The position numbers and the translations under genes are program-made. Under the pieces are notes generated by a model, which was not told where the DNA came from, searched no databases, and worked only from the letters and a program-made list of their open reading frames with translations. From positions 1-19,079 of the forward strand of contig LIBV01000007.1 of the NCBI GenBank assembly GCA_001438335.1: a stretch of DNA of 19,079 nt, read 5' to 3'. The DNA comes from Pelagibacteraceae bacterium BACL5 MAG-120820-bin39 (GTDB taxonomy: Bacteria > Pseudomonadota > Alphaproteobacteria > Pelagibacterales > Pelagibacteraceae). Positions 14,380 to 19,079 of this stretch are shown piece by piece (the first letter of the stretch is position 1; the number at the start of each line of letters is the position of its first letter).

Positions 14380-15165
14380 ATGCTTAAAACTCTAAATAAT
14401 AAAAAAATAGTAATTTCAGCTGGAGCATCTGGAATTGGTTGGGCTACAGCTAAAGTTTGTCTTGCTAAAGGAGCTACTGTTTTTATATGTGATATTGAAA
14501 AAAAATATTTAACTCGAGCAAAAAAACATCCTTTAAATAATAAAAAATTATTTGTTTATGAGTGTGATGCTGCAAATGAAGACGCTGTAACAGAGTTATT
14601 CAAACATATTTCAAAAAAAACTAAGAAATTAGATTGTTTGATAAATAATGTTGGTATTGCTGGACCAACAGGAACTATTGAAAATTTAAAATCTGAAGAT
14701 TGGGAAAAAACTTTAAAAGTAAATGTAATAAGTCATTTTTATTTTACTAAATTAGCCATCCCAATGATTAAAAGAAATAAAGGTGGCTCAATTATAAATT
14801 TATCCTCTGGGGCTGGCATCATGGGTTTCCCACTTCGCTCTCCTTATGCTGCAAGCAAATGGGCAATTGTTGGTGTTACTAAAACATTGGCTATGGAACT
14901 TGGTAAATTTAAAATTAGAGTGAATGCTATATGTCCAGGGACCATAAAAGGTGATCGAATGGTCAGAGTGGTAAGAGATAAATCTAAGTTTTTAAAAGTA
15001 TCTAAAAAACAAATTGAAAAAGAATTTATTTCTATGGCTTCAATGAATTGTTGGATCTATGAAGAGGATATTGGGCTAACTTGTAGTTTTTTAATCTCCG
15101 ATGAAGCTGCTAGAATTTCCGGTCAAGTAATAGGTGTGGATGGTAACGCAATTAGACTAGATTAA
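14380..15165 (+). CDS. Short-chain dehydrogenase/reductase (SDR)
   Basis: A classical SDR of 261 residues. The cofactor loop reads SAGASGIG (13-20); the family usually has TGxxxGIG, so the first T and G are replaced by S and A. D38 after beta-2 (CDIE) favours NAD. NNVGIAG is at 89-95, the catalytic serine is in NLSSGAG (about 142-143), and Y156 and K160 are in YAASK. CPGTIKGDRM (about 184-193) and the end GQVIGVDGN are typical. The family oxidises or reduces a secondary alcohol. It starts 48 bases after the ATPase gene and is probably co-transcribed with the importer. An SDR beside carnitine genes could act on a hydroxy acid of a betaine, but no substrate is recognisable. It ends 2 bases from the convergent GFA-type gene. 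Confidence 0.85.
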   Translation: MLKTLNNKKIVISAGASGIGWATAKVCLAKGATVFICDIEKKYLTRAKKHPLNNKKLFVYECDAANEDAVTELFKHISKKTKKLDCLINNVGIAGPTGTIENLKSEDWEKTLKVNVISHFYFTKLAIPMIKRNKGGSIINLSSGAGIMGFPLRSPYAASKWAIVGVTKTLAMELGKFKIRVNAICPGTIKGDRMVRVVRDKSKFLKVSKKQIEKEFISMASMNCWIYEEDIGLTCSFLISDEAARISGQVIGVDGNAIRLD

Positions 15166-15167
15166 TT

Positions 15168-15569
15168 TTATTTTGAAAATCTTTGAAATTTAGGAAGACC
15201 ATCAGTTATTTTATAAAAATCTGATTTTGTTTTCACAAATATATTTCTAATTGTTTTAAGCTTAGTTGGTGTATCAAACATTCCTGCTGCTATCGATATC
15301 GTATCTGAATTTTCAAATTTAAAGAAAATACTAGCTCCACATTTATTACAAAATCCTCTTTTTGCTTTTTTAGACGATTTAAACCATCTTAATGTTTTTT
15401 TACTTAAAAAATTAAGCTCTTTATCTTTAACATTTGAGTAAGCACCATAAATTCCATGGGTTTTTCGACACTGAATACAATGACAATTCGAGACATCTCG
15501 ATGTTCACCACTCGTTTTAAATTTTACACCTTTACAAAGGCAACTAGCGCTAAGTGTTAACTTTTTCAT
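15168..15569 (-). CDS. GFA/CENP-V-family zinc protein
   Basis: A 133-residue protein of the glutathione-dependent formaldehyde-activating enzyme (GFA) fold. The zinc ligands are complete: C10 and C12 (SCLCKG), C29, C31 and C34 (CHCIQCRKTHG), and C74 with C77 (CNKCGASIFF). Length and motif order are normal. In the founding member the protein was proposed to speed the joining of formaldehyde to glutathione; most relatives have no proven function. It is the last gene of the minus-strand block after carnitine dehydrogenase, one base after that gene's stop. Demethylation of glycine betaine yields one-carbon units, so a link to formaldehyde handling is conceivable, but it is only a guess from location. 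Confidence 0.85.
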   Translation of the reverse strand: MKKLTLSASCLCKGVKFKTSGEHRDVSNCHCIQCRKTHGIYGAYSNVKDKELNFLSKKTLRWFKSSKKAKRGFCNKCGASIFFKFENSDTISIAAGMFDTPTKLKTIRNIFVKTKSDFYKITDGLPKFQRFSK

Positions 15570-15570
15570 C

Positions 15571-16515
15571 TCAGTGTCTGATTTTATTTTCGTATTTTTT
15601 TCTTAATTTTTGAAGTTCAACTAAGTATTGATCTCTAATATTGGCTATTTGAGATATGGATTTACCTTTTGATTGTTTTTTAGTGCCCTCTACCAATCTA
15701 TTTATGAGCGACTTTGATAAATTTGGCGCTTTTAATTTAGTCCACGGCAATTTTAATGCTGGGCCAAATTGTTCCAACATATGTCTCATTCCAGATTTGC
15801 CTCCAGCTAAATGAAAAGTTAAAAAGGTACCCATCAAAGACCATCTTAATCCAGGGCCATCCTCTATTACTCTATCTAAATCTTCAGTTGATGCATGTCC
15901 TTCATTAATTATATGCAAGCCCTCTCTCCATAAAGCTTCTTGTAATCGATCACATAAATAACCAGGTAATTCATGTTTAACCATTACAGGATTCATTGAA
16001 ATTGATTTATAAAATTTATTCGCTTCTAATAAATATTTTTTAGAAGTTTTCTTACCTGGAACAATTTCTACACCTGGCAATAGATATACAGGATTAAATG
16101 GGTGTCCTATTAAAGCTCTTTCAGGATTTTTACATTTAGAATAAATTCTTGTTGGAAGTAAACCTGAAGAACTGGAAGCAATTATAGAATTTGGTTTGGC
16201 GTATTTTCCAATTGTATTCATTAATTTTGTTTTTAATGAATAATTTTCAGAGGCACATTCTTGAATGAAATCTGCATCCTTTAAAGCTTCTTCTATTGAA
16301 GTAAAGTAATGAAAATTATTTAAATTAATTTTTTTTTTATTAAATAATTTTTTTACAGAAGGCCAAGTTCTTTTAATCTCAGAAATTAAATTTCTTTTTA
16401 ACTTTATATCTTTGTCAAATGCATAAACAATTTTATCATGAGCTAGACAACGAATAATCCACCCTGCTCCGATAACACCAGTTCCAATAACTGCTACTTT
16501 TTTTATGTTGGACAT
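15571..16515 (-). CDS. lcdH: L-carnitine dehydrogenase (3-hydroxyacyl-CoA dehydrogenase family)
   Basis: A 314-residue NAD-dependent dehydrogenase expected to oxidise L-carnitine to 3-dehydrocarnitine. The Rossmann loop is GTGVIGAGW (11-19), D34 is the NAD-selecting acid, and the catalytic motif GHPFNPVYLLPGVEIVPG (137-154) places H138 and E150. The LLP variant of the HPFNP motif is what I associate with carnitine dehydrogenases rather than fatty-acid HADs. The length matches the single-domain form; many rhizobial relatives carry a fused thioesterase domain, which here is a separate gene at 18168. Its start overlaps the stop of the BKACE-type gene by one base (TAATG on the minus strand), so translation is coupled. 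A run of ten A residues lies in the coding strand near codons 60-63 (16329-16338), a possible slippage site. Confidence 0.85.
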   Translation of the reverse strand: MSNIKKVAVIGTGVIGAGWIIRCLAHDKIVYAFDKDIKLKRNLISEIKRTWPSVKKLFNKKKINLNNFHYFTSIEEALKDADFIQECASENYSLKTKLMNTIGKYAKPNSIIASSSSGLLPTRIYSKCKNPERALIGHPFNPVYLLPGVEIVPGKKTSKKYLLEANKFYKSISMNPVMVKHELPGYLCDRLQEALWREGLHIINEGHASTEDLDRVIEDGPGLRWSLMGTFLTFHLAGGKSGMRHMLEQFGPALKLPWTKLKAPNLSKSLINRLVEGTKKQSKGKSISQIANIRDQYLVELQKLRKKYENKIRH

Positions 16516-17402
16516 TAATGATGTTTAACAAGCTTCAATTTCTCTCTTGTTTCTGCTGGAGTCATTATTGATGATCCAAGATCTTCTACAATTCTTGCTG
16601 CTTTTTCAACTAGCTGAGCATTGGTTGCTAATTTACCTTTTGATAAATATAAATTATCTTCTAAACCTACTCGAGGATTGCCTCCCATAATTACAGTTTG
16701 TGCTACATAAGGCATTTCATTTCTAGAAATTGCAAAACCAGACCAAACCGCTTCTTTAGGCATGATATCTTTCATTGCTTGCATAGCTAAAGGAGTTGCA
16801 GGAGCACCCCATGGTATCCCTAAACACATTTGAAACATTGGTGGATCACTCAACAATCCTTCTTTATATAACTGTGCACCAAACCACATATTACCTAAAT
16901 CAAAAGCTTCGATTTCAGGTTTTACATTTATTTCTAACAATTTTTTTGCAGCTTTCCTTAGATCGTTGGGGGTATTAACTGTAATTACCGACCCATCACC
17001 AAAGTTTAAAGTTCCAGCATCTAAAGTACAAATTTCTGGTAAAAATTGTTCAGCATTAGCAATTCTTTCCATAATATTTGCCATATCCGTCATTGGCCCA
17101 AATTCTAAGGGATTTTTGCCTTGTCCAATATCAAGGTCACCACCCATACCTGTGGTTAAATTTAAGATGACATCAGTTTCACTTGATCGAACTCTATCAA
17201 CAACCTCTTTATATAATTCTAATCTTCTACTTGGTTTTCCATCTTCTTCTCTTACGTGAATATGTGCTATAGCTGCTCCTGCTTTTGCAGCTTCAATTGC
17301 AGCAGTTGCTATTTGTTGAGGTGTTTTTGGTAAATCAGGATGTTTGCTTGCTGTATCACCCGATCCAGTAACCGCACATGATATAAAAACTTTATTGTTC
17401 AT
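16515..17402 (-). CDS. BKACE-family beta-keto acid cleavage enzyme (3-dehydrocarnitine cleavage)
   Basis: A 295-residue TIM-barrel enzyme of the DUF849/BKACE family. Metal-binding H47 and H49 lie in AHIHVRE, a conserved glutamate (about E248) in RVGLEDNLYL, and LNLTTGMGG and EICTLDAGTLNFG are typical. Family members join a beta-keto acid with acetyl-CoA and release acetoacetate plus a new CoA ester. Paired with carnitine dehydrogenase, the expected reaction is 3-dehydrocarnitine plus acetyl-CoA to betainyl-CoA plus acetoacetate. It is the first gene of its block and is followed with one-base overlap by the dehydrogenase, which strongly supports the assignment. Only 36 bases separate its ATG from the divergent aldolase gene. 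Other substrates known for the family include 3-keto-5-aminohexanoate and beta-ketoglutarate. Confidence 0.87.
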   Translation of the reverse strand: MNNKVFISCAVTGSGDTASKHPDLPKTPQQIATAAIEAAKAGAAIAHIHVREEDGKPSRRLELYKEVVDRVRSSETDVILNLTTGMGGDLDIGQGKNPLEFGPMTDMANIMERIANAEQFLPEICTLDAGTLNFGDGSVITVNTPNDLRKAAKKLLEINVKPEIEAFDLGNMWFGAQLYKEGLLSDPPMFQMCLGIPWGAPATPLAMQAMKDIMPKEAVWSGFAISRNEMPYVAQTVIMGGNPRVGLEDNLYLSKGKLATNAQLVEKAARIVEDLGSSIMTPAETREKLKLVKHH

Positions 17403-17438
17403 ATTTTGTAATTTAAATTATATGCTAGATTATCTTAA
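17403..17438. promoter_or_regulatory. Compact divergent promoter region
   Basis: These 36 bases must hold promoters for both directions. On the minus strand a perfect TATAAT (17422-17417) would start transcription about 8 bases before the BKACE ATG, giving an almost leaderless mRNA; its -35 region would fall inside the opposite gene. On the plus strand the candidate -10 boxes (TGCTAGATT, TTATCT) also leave nearly no leader. A 12-bp AT-only palindrome, TAATTTAAATTA (17409-17420), overlaps the minus -10 box and could bind a shared regulator. Confidence 0.45.
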
Positions 17439-18167
17439 ATGGAAATAACAGAATTACAAAAAGATCTAGCTGCAACTTTTAGATGGACAGCTAGGTTAAA
17501 TATGCATGAAGGAGTTGCTAACCATTTTAGTGCATGTGTTCCAGGTTCTTCGACTGATTTTTATGTAAACAAAGCTGGCCTTCATTTCAGTCAAATTAAA
17601 GCTAGTGACATAATTTTAGTTACCAAAGATAATATTGAAGAACTAAAGAAAAAACCAGATTTAGTTGATCCAACAGCAATAAACATACATGGAGCAATCC
17701 ACCAAAAAGTTACCCATGCAAGATGCATTTTTCATGTTCATTCAAAATATGCAACAGCGCTATCGACTCTAAAAGATCCTATCATGAAACCTATAGATCA
17801 AAATACCATGATTTTTTTTAATAGAGTTTCTATCTTTAATGAATTTGGTGGACTAGGGTTTGAAGATGAGTCAATTAAAATGGCCAACGCTTTAGGAAAT
17901 AAACAACATTTACTTTTAGCTAATCATGGAATTATTACAACTGGTGAAACTGTTGCTGAGGGTTTTAACTACTTATACTATTTTGAAAAAGCTGCTGAAA
18001 CTTACTTAACAGCTTTATCAACGAACAAAGAATTAAATATTGTTAGTGATGAAATAGCAGAAAAAACTGCACAAGAAACTGCTGACTATCCAATAAATCT
18101 AGCACAGTTGCATTTAGATCAAATAAAAAAAATTTTAGACAAAGAAGAACCAGATTATAAAAATTAA
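17439..18167 (+). CDS. Class II aldolase/adducin-family protein
   Basis: A 242-residue protein of the class II aldolase/adducin family. The zinc-binding histidines are H99 and H101 (IFHVHSKYATAL) and H163 (ANHGIITTGET). NHFSACVPG and the VDPTAINIHGAIH segment fit the fold. The catalytic glutamate that fuculose-phosphate-type aldolases carry before the first helix is not obvious; I83/H84 occupy its region, as in many uncharacterised relatives. Members cleave or join sugar phosphates, or act as decarboxylases and epimerases. No sugar-phosphate genes are nearby. It directly precedes the thioesterase with zero spacing and diverges from the carnitine-cleaving genes, so a role in betaine metabolism is suggested by location only. 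The ATG at 17439 has no Shine-Dalgarno and is probably leaderless. Confidence 0.8.
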   Translation: MEITELQKDLAATFRWTARLNMHEGVANHFSACVPGSSTDFYVNKAGLHFSQIKASDIILVTKDNIEELKKKPDLVDPTAINIHGAIHQKVTHARCIFHVHSKYATALSTLKDPIMKPIDQNTMIFFNRVSIFNEFGGLGFEDESIKMANALGNKQHLLLANHGIITTGETVAEGFNYLYYFEKAAETYLTALSTNKELNIVSDEIAEKTAQETADYPINLAQLHLDQIKKILDKEEPDYKN

Positions 18168-18635
18168 ATGTCAGTACATATAGCAAATCAGATAATTAAA
18201 AAAGAATGGACGGATTATAACAATCACATGAATATGGCTTACTATATTCTGGTGTTTGATCAAGTTTGGGAATTAATGCTTGAAAAATTTAAAATGGGAG
18301 AAATGTCAGCAAAAACGACAAGTATGAGCACAATGGTTGTTGAAACCCACACTACTTATAACAGTGAAGTTAAAGAAGGTGATGAAGTTGAAGTTAATTT
18401 AACATTCTTTGATCATGATAAAAAAAGACTACATTACAAAATGGAAATGATTGAAAAATCCTCAAAAAAACTATCTGCAACAACAGAGGTGTTATCTTTG
18501 TATATTAATCTAGATGCAAGAAAAGTAAGCGAATTTGAAGAGGAAAAAGTTAATTTAATGGATGATTTTATAAATTTAAATAGTTTAAAATTTTCAAATA
18601 AAGATTTAATATTAGCTAATAAATTAAAAAAATAA
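18168..18635 (+). CDS. Hot-dog thioesterase, probable betainyl-CoA thioesterase
   Basis: A 155-residue acyl-CoA thioesterase of the 4HBT hot-dog fold. The signature WTDYNNHMNMAYYILVFD (14-31) carries the catalytic acid D16 and the conserved HMN (20-22). A long central helix (about 23-42) and beta strands follow, including VVETHTTYNSEV. The end is longer and more charged than usual, and the last 30 residues are of low complexity. In carnitine-degrading bacteria a thioesterase of this type, alone or fused to carnitine dehydrogenase, hydrolyses betainyl-CoA to glycine betaine and CoA. Its position one gene from the BKACE and carnitine dehydrogenase pair makes that the best assignment. It begins on the base after the aldolase stop and is followed one base later by the dioxygenase, so all three form one operon. 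Confidence 0.8.
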   Translation: MSVHIANQIIKKEWTDYNNHMNMAYYILVFDQVWELMLEKFKMGEMSAKTTSMSTMVVETHTTYNSEVKEGDEVEVNLTFFDHDKKRLHYKMEMIEKSSKKLSATTEVLSLYINLDARKVSEFEEEKVNLMDDFINLNSLKFSNKDLILANKLKK

Positions 18636-18636
18636 T

Positions 18637-19079
18637 ATGGAAGTAAAACTTTTATCAGGAGCATTAGGGGCAGAAATTAAAGGAATTAATTTAACAGATG
18701 TCTCTGATGAAAATTTTAAAAAAATTAATGATTTACTTTTAGAACATAAAGTAATTTTTTTTAGAGATCAGCCAATTACTCAAGTACAACAAATTGCCCT
18801 TGCTGAAAAATTCGGTCCCTTAGAAACACATGCTTATGTAAAGGGATTAGAAAAACACCCAGAGATAGTAAGAATTATCAAAGGTAAAGAAGAAAAGAAT
18901 CAATGGGGAGAAAACTGGCATAGCGACGTAAGTTACAATTTAACACCCACTAAGGTGGTTGTCTTAAAGTCTTTAAAAATCCCTCCTGTTGGAGGAGACA
19001 CCTGTTTTGCAAATTTAGAACTTGCCTGGGAAACCTTGGATCCAAAAATTAAAGAAAAAATTCATGACAAAAAAGCTGT
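18637..19079 (+). CDS. TauD/TfdA-type 2-oxoglutarate dioxygenase, 3' end outside window
   Basis: The frame opens with ATG at 18637, one base after the thioesterase stop, and runs 147 codons off the window edge. The start MEVKLLSGALGAEIKGINL is typical of taurine dioxygenase-like enzymes. The first two iron ligands H95 and D97 lie in NWHSDVSY, and TPTKVVVLKSL plus PPVGGDTCFANLELAW match the family. The distal histidine and the 2-oxoglutarate arginine would lie beyond the edge. It lacks the DUF971 domain of the BBOX-like gene at 9920-11044, so it is a different branch of the superfamily. Known substrates include taurine, alkyl sulfates and aryloxy acids; the operon suggests a quaternary amine or its product instead (inference). 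Confidence 0.85.
   Translation, partial: MEVKLLSGALGAEIKGINLTDVSDENFKKINDLLLEHKVIFFRDQPITQVQQIALAEKFGPLETHAYVKGLEKHPEIVRIIKGKEEKNQWGENWHSDVSYNLTPTKVVVLKSLKIPPVGGDTCFANLELAWETLDPKIKEKIHDKKA

Noticed and set aside
16966..17259. A 97-codon open frame on the plus strand inside the BKACE-type gene
   Set aside because: It is antisense to a well-supported enzyme gene and has no motif of its own; long antisense frames are expected here by codon bias.
18637..19079. Calling the last gene taurine dioxygenase (tauD)
   Set aside because: Only the N-terminal half is visible and the superfamily is broad; no taurine transport or sulfur genes are nearby.

Overview
The window looks like a piece of a streamlined marine alphaproteobacterial genome, most likely from the SAR11/Pelagibacterales group. 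This is inferred from very AT-rich DNA with lysine/asparagine/isoleucine-rich proteins, gene gaps of mostly 0-40 bases, few Shine-Dalgarno sites, no mobile elements or regulator genes, and a gene content dominated by uptake and breakdown of small organic nitrogen compounds and osmolytes. It holds 20 protein genes, two of them cut by the window edges. I see no rRNA, tRNA, CRISPR or insertion sequence, and no gene-free stretch longer than 300 bases.

Layout. (1) 2-316: tail of a glyoxalase/VOC-fold gene. (2) 6790 down to 326, minus strand: a six-gene block. An Asp/Glu-racemase-like protein (EutA type) and a DoeA/EutD-type M24 hydrolase are followed by a spermidine/putrescine-type (Pot) ABC importer: ATPase, binding protein, two permeases. 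(3) 6883-9917, plus strand, diverging from block 2: a 3-hydroxyisobutyrate-dehydrogenase-like enzyme, an aldehyde dehydrogenase and a small glycerophosphodiester phosphodiesterase. (4) 9920-11044, minus: a gamma-butyrobetaine hydroxylase-like dioxygenase. (5) 11194-15165, plus: a betaine-type ABC importer (ProX, ProW, ProV order) and an SDR dehydrogenase. (6) 17402 down to 15168, minus: a dehydrocarnitine-cleaving BKACE-type enzyme, L-carnitine dehydrogenase and a GFA-type zinc protein. (7) 17439 to the end, plus, diverging from block 6 across only 36 bases: a class II aldolase-like protein, a hot-dog thioesterase and a TauD-type dioxygenase cut by the window edge.

How it fits together. Blocks 4-7 together encode a plausible route: uptake of a betaine, hydroxylation of gamma-butyrobetaine to carnitine, oxidation to 3-dehydrocarnitine, cleavage with acetyl-CoA to betainyl-CoA and acetoacetate, and hydrolysis to glycine betaine. 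The aldolase, SDR, GFA protein and second dioxygenase in the same neighbourhood have no place in that known route. Block 2 pairs two proteins of the ectoine-utilisation type with a Pot-type importer, but without the deacetylase that completes ectoine breakdown, so its substrate is open.

Regulatory architecture seen directly: both binding-protein genes have a strong Shine-Dalgarno site and are followed by a GC-rich hairpin before the permease genes, in two unrelated operons on opposite strands. The betaine-importer promoter carries an 18-base tandem repeat, and a long inverted repeat covers the start codon of the aldehyde dehydrogenase.
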